Of a DNA stretch of 13,251 nt, positions 6,692 through 13,251 are shown piece after piece (the stretch's first letter is position 1; every line of letters begins with the position of its first letter). The DNA comes from Dehalococcoidales bacterium (lineage in GTDB: Bacteria; Chloroflexota; Dehalococcoidia; Dehalococcoidales; RBG-16-60-22), in contig JAOAEN010000011.1 of assembly GCA_026416775.1 (NCBI GenBank), forward strand, positions 1-13,251. Direction: 5' to 3'. A model generated the notes under the pieces. The model did not search any database. It had not been told where the DNA came from and was given only the letters and a program-made list of their open reading frames with translations. The position numbers and the translations under genes are program-made.

Positions 6692-8347
6692 CTACTTGTC
6701 CAGCCAGTCCTCGTAGTTATGCCAGACCATGAAGTGGTCCTTGTAGCGGTTGGTGCGGACGTAGTCCCTGACGACATACAGGTTCAGGGACTCCATGAGC
6801 GGGATGATATAGGCACCTTCGCTGACGAGGGTCATCATCTCCATGGTGGCGGCGCGCATCTCTTCCACGGTGGGGGCAAGGCGCACCTTCTCCACCAGCT
6901 TGTAGTATTCATCCGGCCACTTCAGGCTGGGATAGGGGAAGATGGGCTGCGGACCGAAATGGACAAACCAGCCAATGGCAAACTCGGGGTCCACCGGCAC
7001 CATCCAGAGGAGAAGCCCGCCGTTCCAGCCACCCTTGTAAATGGCACCGATGAAGCGCCCCGGATCCGCCACATCAATCTCCACCTCAATCCCGACCTCA
7101 CCCAGGAACGACTGGATGGCCTGCGCCATGTCCTGCTGCCCGCCCTGCATGACGAGGAGCTTGGTCTTGAAGCCGTTGGGGTAGCCTGCCTGTGCCAGGA
7201 GCTCCTTTGCCTTCTGCACGTTGTATTCGCGGATCGGCCATTTCGGATTATAGCCCTGGCTCGTTGCCGGCCCGCCCGCCTGCTTCACCGCCTTTAGGAT
7301 GCCGTAACCCAGACCGTCCGCCAGGGCATCACGGTCAATGGCATATTCAATCGCCTGGCGCACCCTGGGATCCTTGTAGACGGAACCCTCGCTGGCATTG
7401 TCCGGGATGATCTCGGAATAGAAGCCGCCGACGCCGGTGATCAGGGTGAAACCGGGCATCTTCTTGAGGTCAGTCGCCTCTTTGAGTGGCGGCCCTGCCC
7501 AGGCATCGGCCTCACCTGCCTGCATCTTGGCGGAGGCAAGCGTGGCATCGGCAACAAAGGTGAACTCAATCGCATCAAGGTAGGGATACGGGTTGCCGCG
7601 CCAGTAATCGTCAAACCTGACGATACGCATGGAGACATCCTGCGTCCAGCTCTCAAACTTGAAGGGACCGGTGCTCACGTAGTGCGAGGTCGCCCAGGCC
7701 TCACCGCCGTTCTTCTGGAAGGCGGTGGGGGAGAACATGGTGAGAAGGTTATAGCCGTAGGAGTGGAGCATGATTGATGGCGTGAGCATGGCGTTGAGAT
7801 GGTAACGGAAGGTATAGTCGTCGACAACCTCAATTGAGTCCACATACTGACCGTTGGCCAGACGCTTGCTGTCAATCAGGTTCTGCACGTTCCAGCGCAC
7901 TGCCTCGGCGTTGAAGGGTGTACCATCGTGGAACTTGACACCACGGCGCAGGTGGAAGGTGAGCGTCTTATTGACCGGGTCAATATCCCACGATTCGGCA
8001 AGCTCCGGCTTGAAGTCCCCCGAACCGGAATAGTAGACAAGCGTCTCGGCATAAGCCTTCGCCATGGTCTCATCAGTCATGCTCTGCTTAGGCACCCAGC
8101 TCAGGTTGCTCACCCCGGTGGCCCCGAGCACCCTCAAGGTGCCGCCCCTCTTCGGCGTTCCGGGGGCAGGGGCTGTCGTCTTGGCAGGTTCGGTAGGTTT
8201 CTGGGTCTGGGGCGCCGTTGCGGTGGGGGTTGCCGTCTTGGTCGGGGCTGTCGTTGCCGTGGGCTTGGCTTCTTCCTTACCACAGCCAAAAACGAACAGG
8301 CTACCGATAACCACAATGGCAAGGACAATAATGAGTAATCTTTTCAT
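6692..8347 (-). CDS. Family-5 extracellular solute-binding lipoprotein of a peptide/nickel-type ABC importer
   Basis: This 551-residue protein should bind the substrate outside the membrane and hand it to the permeases encoded divergently. The N-terminus is a lipoprotein signal (MKRLLIIV..., hydrophobic to residue 20) with Cys22 as lipidation site. The residue at -2 is Phe, slightly unusual for a lipobox. A Thr/Pro/Ala-rich spacer (about 27-66) tethers the domain. SBP_bac_5 features follow: AESWDIDPVNKTLTFHLRRG (117-136), VKFHDGTPFNAEAVRWN (137-153), STGPFKFESW (225-234) and DPRVRQAIEYAIDRDAL (326-342). Length is typical. AGAGGAGGT lies a few bases upstream of the ATG. Family-5 proteins bind oligopeptides, nickel-chelates, opines or other small solutes, and the substrate cannot be read here. 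The gene is transcribed alone from the shared divergent region. Confidence 0.95.
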   Translation of the reverse strand: MKRLLIIVLAIVVIGSLFVFGCGKEEAKPTATTAPTKTATPTATAPQTQKPTEPAKTTAPAPGTPKRGGTLRVLGATGVSNLSWVPKQSMTDETMAKAYAETLVYYSGSGDFKPELAESWDIDPVNKTLTFHLRRGVKFHDGTPFNAEAVRWNVQNLIDSKRLANGQYVDSIEVVDDYTFRYHLNAMLTPSIMLHSYGYNLLTMFSPTAFQKNGGEAWATSHYVSTGPFKFESWTQDVSMRIVRFDDYWRGNPYPYLDAIEFTFVADATLASAKMQAGEADAWAGPPLKEATDLKKMPGFTLITGVGGFYSEIIPDNASEGSVYKDPRVRQAIEYAIDRDALADGLGYGILKAVKQAGGPATSQGYNPKWPIREYNVQKAKELLAQAGYPNGFKTKLLVMQGGQQDMAQAIQSFLGEVGIEVEIDVADPGRFIGAIYKGGWNGGLLLWMVPVDPEFAIGWFVHFGPQPIFPYPSLKWPDEYYKLVEKVRLAPTVEEMRAATMEMMTLVSEGAYIIPLMESLNLYVVRDYVRTNRYKDHFMVWHNYEDWLDK

Positions 8348-8386
8348 CCAGTACCTCCTCTGTTACGAATTAGACCTGAAGTTCCG

Positions 8387-8430
8387 TCAAGCCGTCTCCG
8401 CTTTCATGTCATCGGTCGCCTCCTCTCCTG
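8387..8430 (-). promoter_or_regulatory. Extra Shine-Dalgarno with minimal upstream ORFs in the leader of the binding-lipoprotein gene
   Basis: In the 5' leader on the minus strand, GGAGAGGAGG is followed by ATG ACA TGA (8412-8404). An overlapping second ATG (8407) reads MKAETA and stops at 8387. The true gene start at 8347, with its own AGGAGG, is 40 bases further on. This could be a leader peptide or translational control element, or a chance decoy. Confidence 0.25.
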
Positions 8431-8469
8431 CAACTTAAAAAAATTTTTCCGCAGACCAGAAGTTGTTTT

Positions 8470-8499
8470 ATTATTAGCTATCTTCCCCAGCCCTGTCAA
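8470..8499 (-). promoter_or_regulatory. Leftward sigma70-like promoter of the binding-lipoprotein gene
   Basis: On the minus strand a perfect TTGACA (8499-8494) is followed after 18 bases by AATAAT (8475-8470), five of six matches. Transcription would start near 8463, giving a leader of roughly 115 bases. The -35 box lies inside the left arm of the inverted repeat at 8494-8520. Confidence 0.6.
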
Positions 8500-8520
8500 C
8501 ATGGGAAGTTCATGTTGACA
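8494..8520. repeat. Perfect inverted repeat, probable shared operator
   Basis: TGTCAACATG (8494-8503) and its exact complement CATGTTGACA (8511-8520) are separated by seven bases. Each arm contains the -35 hexamer of one of two diverging promoters. A dimer bound here would cover both -35 boxes at once. No T-run is present and it lies outside both predicted transcripts, so it is not a terminator. Confidence 0.65.
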
Positions 8521-8543
8521 ACAAGCGGCTTTAAGGTTATCAT
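8515..8543 (+). promoter_or_regulatory. Rightward sigma70-like promoter of the permease/oxidoreductase operon
   Basis: A perfect TTGACA (8515-8520) and TATCAT (8538-8543, five of six) are spaced by exactly 17 bases. Transcription would begin near 8550, leaving a leader of about 148 bases before the ATG at 8698. The -35 box is in the right arm of the inverted repeat. The remainder of the 350-bp gap 8348-8697 contains no gene I can support. Confidence 0.65.
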
Positions 8544-8697
8544 ATAGTAACTTCAGCAAACGGGTTTTTGCAGCTTCGGCCGCCATTTATATGGAGCTCA
8601 CATTCGCACCATCTATATGCTTACCGCATAATCCCCGTCAGACATACCAAACCTCAAGGCTTTCGGATAGCAAATATTATGTCCACCGGGGAGTCAG

Positions 8698-9654
8698 ATG
8701 ACCGCCTATATCATCCGACGTCTTGTGTGGGCCGTAATCATCCTCTTCATGCTCACCATTGCCGTCTTTTTCGCCATGCGGCTTTTGCCGGGCGACCCGC
8801 TCATGATCTACGTTGCCCAGAGCCAGCTTTCCAGTATCGGCCCCGAAGCAATGGAAAAGCTCCGCGTGGAATACGGGCTGGACAAGCCGCTTATCGTCCA
8901 GTATTTCAGTTGGGCGGGCAAGGTCATCAAGGGTGATCTCGGCAGGTCAATCTTCCACAACGAAAGTGTGGGCAAGCTCATCGCCTGGCGGCTCCCCATC
9001 ACCGCGCACATCGGCATCGTGTCCTTTGTTGTGGCCTCCATCCTCGGGGCGCTTTCCGGGCTTCTTGCCGGGCTCAGGCGCGGCAGGCTTGCCGACCAGA
9101 TCGTCACCCCGCTTGCCTACGTGGGGATAACCGTCCCCGTCTTCTGGCTAGGCATCCTGCTCATCTGGGTCTTTGGGCTGAAACTGGGATGGCTTCCCAT
9201 CGGGGGCTACACCTCGCCCTTCGAGGACTTCTGGATGAGCACAAAACAGCTGGTGATGCCAGTCGTCTGTGAAAGCGTGCTGGGGCTTGCCTCCATGTCC
9301 CGCCAGATGCGCTCGGCCGTCCTTGAGGTCACCCGGCAGGACTATATCCGCACCGCCTGGGCAAAGGGGCTCAGGGAGCGCGCCGTCGTCTTCCGCCACA
9401 TGCTGAAAAATTGTCTCATTCCCATCGTCACGCTCATGGGCTTTGCCATCGGCACCATCTTCGGTGGCTCGGTGCTGGTGGAGACGGTCTTCAACATCCC
9501 CGGGATGGGCAGGCTCATGGTGAACTCGATTTTCAACCAGGACTACGTCGTCGTGCAGGCGACGACACTCATCTTCGGTGCCATCGTGCTCGTCGTCAAC
9601 CTGCTCGTTGATATTTCCTACGGGTGGCTCGACCCGAGGATACGCTACAGTTAA
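8698..9654 (+). CDS. DppB/OppB-type ABC importer permease
   Basis: This 318-residue integral membrane protein is one half of the transport channel. It shows the N-terminal membrane helix (about 9-30) with the RLLPGDP motif (28-34), then further helices near 101-125, 136-160, 185-203, 240-262 and 284-306. The cytoplasmic EAA loop DYIRTAWAKGL (215-225) would contact the ATPase. The family signatures ETVFNIPGMGRL (262-273) and YGWLDPRIRYS (308-318) are present. GGGGAG precedes the ATG by four bases. It is the first gene of the rightward operon and is followed after five bases by the second permease gene. Length and motifs are complete. Substrate is set by the binding protein and remains unknown. 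Confidence 0.95.
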   Translation: MTAYIIRRLVWAVIILFMLTIAVFFAMRLLPGDPLMIYVAQSQLSSIGPEAMEKLRVEYGLDKPLIVQYFSWAGKVIKGDLGRSIFHNESVGKLIAWRLPITAHIGIVSFVVASILGALSGLLAGLRRGRLADQIVTPLAYVGITVPVFWLGILLIWVFGLKLGWLPIGGYTSPFEDFWMSTKQLVMPVVCESVLGLASMSRQMRSAVLEVTRQDYIRTAWAKGLRERAVVFRHMLKNCLIPIVTLMGFAIGTIFGGSVLVETVFNIPGMGRLMVNSIFNQDYVVVQATTLIFGAIVLVVNLLVDISYGWLDPRIRYS

Positions 9655-9659
9655 GACCT

Positions 9660-10562
9660 ATGACCGAACAGTTAACGAATGCCGAAGCAAGGTTTTCCGA
9701 AGCCCCGCCGCGGGTGAGCGAGTGGCGGCGTTTCTGCCGGGTGTTCTTCGCCCGCAGGCTCGTCATCTTCGGGCTCCTCATCCTTTTTCTCCTTTTCATC
9801 ACCGCCATCTTCGCCCCGCAGCTTGCTCCCTATAACCCCTACAAGCAGGACCTGCGCAGCACCCTCCAGCAGCCGAGCGCCAAGCACATTCTGGGCACGG
9901 ACTCGCTGGGCAGAGATACCTTGAGCCGCCTCATTTATGGCTCAAGGACGACCATCCTTGTCGGCTTCGGCACCACCGCCGCCGCGGCTTCCGTGGGGGT
10001 GCTCTTAGGACTCATTGCCGGCTACTTCAGCACCAGCATCATCAACATGATCATCATGAGGACCATGGACCTCCTCATTTCCTTCCCGATGATCATCCTC
10101 GCTCTCTTCATGGCTGCCATCCTCGGCGGCGGTATCCAGAACGTGATCATCGCCCTGAGCGTTGCCACGATACCCGGATATGCCCGTGTCACGCACGGGG
10201 TTGCCCTGAGCATCAAGGAAAACGACTACATTCTGGCACAGATGGCAATGGGGTCGGACCACCTGCGCACCATGTTCCGCCACATCCTGCCGAATGCACT
10301 ACCACCCCTCATCGTCCTCATGACGATGCAGCTCGGTAACCTCATCCTCGCCGAGGCGGGCCTAAGCTTCCTCGGCATCGGCATCAAGCCGCCGGGCGCC
10401 GCCTGGGGTGCTATGGTCAACGACGGCTACCGTTATCTTTTGCGCAACCCGGTGCTCTCGTTTGCCCCCGGGCTTGCCATCATGCTCGTCGTCTTTGCCT
10501 TCAACATGGTGGGGGACGGCCTAAGGGATGCCCTCGACCCGCGCCTGCGCGGTCTACTGTAA
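9660..10562 (+). CDS. DppC/OppC-type ABC importer permease
   Basis: This 300-residue second permease should pair with the preceding one. The N-terminal segment and first helix (about 33-53) match the OppC N-terminal domain. LGTDSLGRDTLSRLIYGSR (78-96) is the characteristic periplasmic-side motif. The EAA loop ENDYILAQMAMGSDHL (187-202) and RHILPN (207-212), then EAGLSFLGIGIKPP (232-245) and a GDGLRDALDPRLR terminus complete the family pattern. I chose the ATG at 9660, five bases after the previous stop. A GTG at 9624 would overlap the previous gene and add twelve residues. Neither start has a clear Shine-Dalgarno, so translation is probably coupled. No ATPase gene follows; the next gene is an oxidoreductase. 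Confidence 0.93.
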   Translation: MTEQLTNAEARFSEAPPRVSEWRRFCRVFFARRLVIFGLLILFLLFITAIFAPQLAPYNPYKQDLRSTLQQPSAKHILGTDSLGRDTLSRLIYGSRTTILVGFGTTAAAASVGVLLGLIAGYFSTSIINMIIMRTMDLLISFPMIILALFMAAILGGGIQNVIIALSVATIPGYARVTHGVALSIKENDYILAQMAMGSDHLRTMFRHILPNALPPLIVLMTMQLGNLILAEAGLSFLGIGIKPPGAAWGAMVNDGYRYLLRNPVLSFAPGLAIMLVVFAFNMVGDGLRDALDPRLRGLL

Positions 10563-10587
10563 ATGACATTCATTAAAGGAGCACAAA

Positions 10588-12579
10588 ATGAGCACATGGC
10601 ATGAGTACGTGCGCAAGACCGGCAGCCTTCCCGCATGGCCCTATCCGGTCAATTACGGGAAGATAAATGAAGTGGCAAGCGACGTCCTCGTTATCGGGGG
10701 TGGTGTGGCGGGATTGCAGGCTGCCATTGCCGCCGCCCGCATGGGGCTGAAAGCCTGCGTTCTGGAAAGGGGGCATGCCAAGCGCAGCGGCGCGGGCGGT
10801 GCCGGTGTTGACCATTGGCACGGTGCGGTAACGAACCCGTGTTCCCGGGTGACCCCGGAGATGTACACGAGAGCCTGCTATGAATCCATGAGGGGATACA
10901 CCGGCACCCACGTGCGCTACATCATCACCAAGGAAAGCTGGGATACCCTGCTTGAATGCGAGAAGATGGGCGTACAGATAAGGGATGTCCGTGACGAGTT
11001 CAAGGGCGCACCCTTCCGCGACGAAGCGACCAAGCTCATGTTTGCCTACGACTACAGGAACCGTCACGTCATCCGCGTCTGGGGCTATAACATCAAGGTC
11101 AAGGTCTACGAAGAGGCAGTAAGGCTTGGCGTGAACATCTTTAACCGCATGATGCCAACAGGCCTGCTCACCGCTCCCGGGAAAGGGTCAAAACGCGTCG
11201 TCGGGGCAACGGCAGTCGATACCCGCACCGGTGAGTTTTATGTCTTCAGGGCAAAGGCTACCGTCATCGCCACCGGGGGCACCGGACGCCTCTACGACTT
11301 TGCCCCCGAGGTGACCGCCGCCGCCTCAATGGGGAACATGAACTCCGCAGGCGCCGGGGAGGCCCTCGGCTGGAAGGCAGGGGCAGAGTTCGTCTGTATG
11401 GAAGCGACCTACCCGGCACGGCTTGCCGGCTACGGCTACGCCCCCTACAGCATGGCAAATGCCCACAACACCTATCACGGCACGCCGATCGTAGACGCCG
11501 AAGGCAAAGAGGTCCCCTGGGTGGATGCCTTCAACCGCCCGGTAAAAGACCTCGCCGGACGTTTTCTGCCCGCCGAAGGGCAGGAATTCATCCTCGGTGA
11601 GGGCATCGGTATCTCCCGCTACCTCCCCCAGTACCGCAACAACGAGCTCATCCACGATCTTCCCGAACGCATCCGCCGCGGCGAATTCAAGCTTCCCCTC
11701 TACGCCGATTTTACCCGGCTTCCGGAGACGGAGCGGAGATGCATCTTTGGCATGATGGTGGGCAACGAGGGCAAGACCCGCATCCCGATCTACGATACGA
11801 TGACCCGCGCCGGTTTTGACCCGGAGAAAGACCTCTTCCAGGCACCGGTCGCTCCGCCGGAAGGGTATGTCCATCCCAATTTCTGGGCGGTGGGCGTCCA
11901 CACTCCGCCAACCATCCGGATGCTCGGCGGTGGCGGTTACCTTGTTGACTGGGACCTAAGGACAAACCTAGAAGGTCTCTACGTCGGTGCCGGCGGCAAC
12001 CTCTTCGGTGGCGGCTGCCACGGTGAATCGCACACGACGGGCAGGTACGCCGGCAGACACGCCGCCCGCTACGCGATGACCGCCCCGGAGCCCGCCATTG
12101 ACCGCCACCAGGTGGAAGCAGAACGGGAAGCCGCCTACCGTGCCATCCGCCAAAGCGATGGCTACGGCTGGAAGGAAATCAACGCCGCGATTGCCCGCAT
12201 CATGCGTGACTACTGCGGGCAGTACAAGAGCGAGGCCACGCTGAAGCTGGGCTTAAGGCTCCTCAACGAGCTGAAGACAACAGAGCTGGCGCACGCCCAT
12301 GCCGCAAACCCCCACGAGCTCGGCAGGCTTCTGGAATGCCATTCAATCATCACCGTGGGGGAGATGGTGATGCTGGCTTCTCTGGAAAGGGAGGCTTCCA
12401 ATTCCATCCTTGATTTCCACCGGCTTGACTACCCCGAAATGGACCCGCCGGAGTGGGAAAAGCTCATCGCCATCCGCCTTGATGATGGCAGGGTCAGGGC
12501 AAGATACCTGCCGCTTGATTTCCATCTCCGCGAGCCATATGAGCCGTCTTACGAAGATAACTACCGAAAACACGCCTGA
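10588..12579 (+). CDS. FAD-dependent oxidoreductase, fumarate reductase/AprA-like flavoprotein subunit
   Basis: This 663-residue flavoprotein belongs to the superfamily of fumarate reductase, succinate dehydrogenase and APS reductase alpha subunits. The FAD dinucleotide fold is clear: DVLVIGGGVAGLQAAIAAAR (32-51) ending in VLE with Glu60, the RSGAGGAG loop (66-73), and ATGGTG (228-233). A second FAD-contacting stretch is YVGAGGNLFGGGCHGESH (465-482). The C-terminal part (about 505-650) is the helical domain typical of the family. There is no signal peptide or Tat motif, so it is cytoplasmic. The usual fumarate reductase HPTG and RFM catalytic motifs are not seen, so classical fumarate reduction is unlikely. 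AAAGGAG precedes the ATG. The ferredoxin gene follows after 22 bases, giving an AprAB-like pair, but APS as substrate is not established. No sat, qmo or dsr gene is visible here. Confidence 0.9.
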   Translation: MSTWHEYVRKTGSLPAWPYPVNYGKINEVASDVLVIGGGVAGLQAAIAAARMGLKACVLERGHAKRSGAGGAGVDHWHGAVTNPCSRVTPEMYTRACYESMRGYTGTHVRYIITKESWDTLLECEKMGVQIRDVRDEFKGAPFRDEATKLMFAYDYRNRHVIRVWGYNIKVKVYEEAVRLGVNIFNRMMPTGLLTAPGKGSKRVVGATAVDTRTGEFYVFRAKATVIATGGTGRLYDFAPEVTAAASMGNMNSAGAGEALGWKAGAEFVCMEATYPARLAGYGYAPYSMANAHNTYHGTPIVDAEGKEVPWVDAFNRPVKDLAGRFLPAEGQEFILGEGIGISRYLPQYRNNELIHDLPERIRRGEFKLPLYADFTRLPETERRCIFGMMVGNEGKTRIPIYDTMTRAGFDPEKDLFQAPVAPPEGYVHPNFWAVGVHTPPTIRMLGGGGYLVDWDLRTNLEGLYVGAGGNLFGGGCHGESHTTGRYAGRHAARYAMTAPEPAIDRHQVEAEREAAYRAIRQSDGYGWKEINAAIARIMRDYCGQYKSEATLKLGLRLLNELKTTELAHAHAANPHELGRLLECHSIITVGEMVMLASLEREASNSILDFHRLDYPEMDPPEWEKLIAIRLDDGRVRARYLPLDFHLREPYEPSYEDNYRKHA

Positions 12580-12601
12580 TTGAAGCAGCGAGGTAACCGT
12601 C

Positions 12602-12946
12602 ATGAGCGAGAAGGTATTCATGGTGCCGAATCCACCCACCCCCAACCGGGCGGTGGCGTTCAACCCGGAAATATGCACTGGCTGTAACCGGTGCGTTGAG
12701 GTCTGCCCCACCGACGTCCTCATGCCCAACCCGGAGAAGAAGCAACCGCCGCTCGTGCTTTACCCGGAGGAATGCTGGTACTGCGGGGGCTGCGTCGAGG
12801 AATGCCCGCGCTCCGGGGCCATCACCATGCTCCACCCGGTAAGCCAGCGCATCTCCGTCAACTGGAAACGCAAGGACACGGGCGAACTTTTCCGCCTGGG
12901 GATGCAAAACCCGCCACCACCCAACACCCGCCCGCCCTCGGGGTAA
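12602..12946 (+). CDS. Two-cluster 4Fe-4S ferredoxin, AprB-like electron-transfer subunit
   Basis: The 114-residue protein carries two classical [4Fe-4S] motifs: CTGCNRCVEVCP (Cys25, 28, 31, 35) and CWYCGGCVEECP (Cys58, 61, 64, 68). The spacing between clusters and the aromatic after the first Cys of the second motif resemble AprB. A C-terminal extension of about 40 residues (HPVSQRISVNWKRKDTGELF) probably docks on the flavoprotein, as the AprB tail does. It ends in a Pro-rich tail. Its role should be passing electrons between the FAD of the upstream subunit and an unidentified cellular carrier. GAGGT lies seven bases before the ATG. It is shorter than typical AprB, so it may belong to a distinct subfamily. 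It is the last gene of the operon seen here; no clear terminator is visible in 12947-13051. Confidence 0.92.
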   Translation: MSEKVFMVPNPPTPNRAVAFNPEICTGCNRCVEVCPTDVLMPNPEKKQPPLVLYPEECWYCGGCVEECPRSGAITMLHPVSQRISVNWKRKDTGELFRLGMQNPPPPNTRPPSG

Positions 12947-13051
12947 AAACGGCACCGTGACCACGGACATCACGGAGGCCACTGACCACAAGCTATCGGT
13001 GAGGCGACGTATCACACACCGGGGACAAGCCCGTTATCCCTAGCTATTTTG

Positions 13052-13251
13052 TCAAGTAGCTCTGGCAGAGCGGGGGGCCGGCTCTTTCAAAAAGAAAACC
13101 CGCACGATCGGTCTTTTCTCAATGAGGTATCCGAGCAAACCATCAGGCTCCATCACCCTGAACCCTATTTCGCCTTCGATTTCCTTCAGCTTCAGGGCTA
13201 GCCGGTACCCCGAGCGGCGCAATCCGGGACCGGGGGCAAATACCCACGGTG
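13052..13251 (-). CDS. Unrecognised protein, C-terminal 65+ residues (5' end outside the window)
   Basis: On the minus strand one frame stays open from the window edge to a TGA at 13054-13052. It reads PWVFAPGPGLRRSGYRLALK, then LKEIEGEIGFRVMEPDGLLG, then YLIEKRPIVRVFFLKEPAPR and SARAT. Its composition is that of a folded protein, and the other two minus-strand frames are interrupted in this stretch (TAG after 17 codons, TGA after 35). No family can be named from this fragment. It converges on the oxidoreductase operon across about 105 bases. Confidence 0.55.
   Translation of the reverse strand, partial: PWVFAPGPGLRRSGYRLALKLKEIEGEIGFRVMEPDGLLGYLIEKRPIVRVFFLKEPAPRSARAT

Noticed and set aside
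8591..8701. 36-codon frame in the permease leader whose TGA overlaps the permease ATG (ATGA)
   Set aside because: The overlap looks like translational coupling, but there is no ribosome site before the ATG and the residue composition is not protein-like.
9624..9659. GTG start that would overlap the first permease gene
   Set aside because: It adds twelve residues with no match to the OppC N-terminus. The ATG at 9660 gives the usual length.
12955..12966. CCGTG/CACGG inverted repeat after the ferredoxin gene
   Set aside because: A two-base loop and no following T-run make it an unlikely terminator.

Overview
The window is moderately GC-rich bacterial DNA with dense gene packing and strong Shine-Dalgarno sites. 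It most resembles an anaerobic or facultative bacterium of the Chloroflexota (Dehalococcoidia-like). That placement is an inference from the gene mix: a membrane pyrophosphatase, a NarL/DegS-type two-component pair, and a family-5 peptide-type importer next to an AprAB-like flavin/iron-sulfur oxidoreductase. No rRNA, tRNA, CRISPR array or insertion sequence is visible.

Layout from left to right. Bases 1-364 hold a leftward promoter, a perfect 22-bp palindrome, a possible start of a leftward gene running off the window, and a terminator-like hairpin. A secreted or membrane-anchored protein of unknown function follows (365-946, +). It converges on hppA (1037-3439, -), a K+-independent-type H+-pumping pyrophosphatase. 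hppA is co-transcribed with an upstream gene of unknown function (3474-3929, -). A 489-bp divergent region with a nested inverted repeat separates this operon from a LuxR/NarL-type response regulator (4419-5084, +) and its partner, a soluble PAS-PAS histidine kinase (5106-6584, +). A bidirectional terminator then separates the kinase from a leftward peptide/solute-binding lipoprotein (6692-8347, -).

The most interesting part is 6692-12946. The binding lipoprotein gene diverges from an operon of two DppB/DppC-type permeases, a 663-aa FAD-dependent oxidoreductase of the fumarate reductase/AprA superfamily, and a two-cluster ferredoxin resembling AprB. In the 350-bp divergent control region, two back-to-back sigma70-like promoters have their -35 boxes embedded in the two arms of a perfect 10-bp inverted repeat. 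This strongly suggests shared regulation. No ATPase subunit of the importer is encoded here. The simplest reading is uptake of an unknown solute coupled to its redox conversion by the flavoprotein/ferredoxin pair; this is inference.

The right edge (13052-13251, -) holds the 3' part of an unrecognised gene that converges on the oxidoreductase operon.
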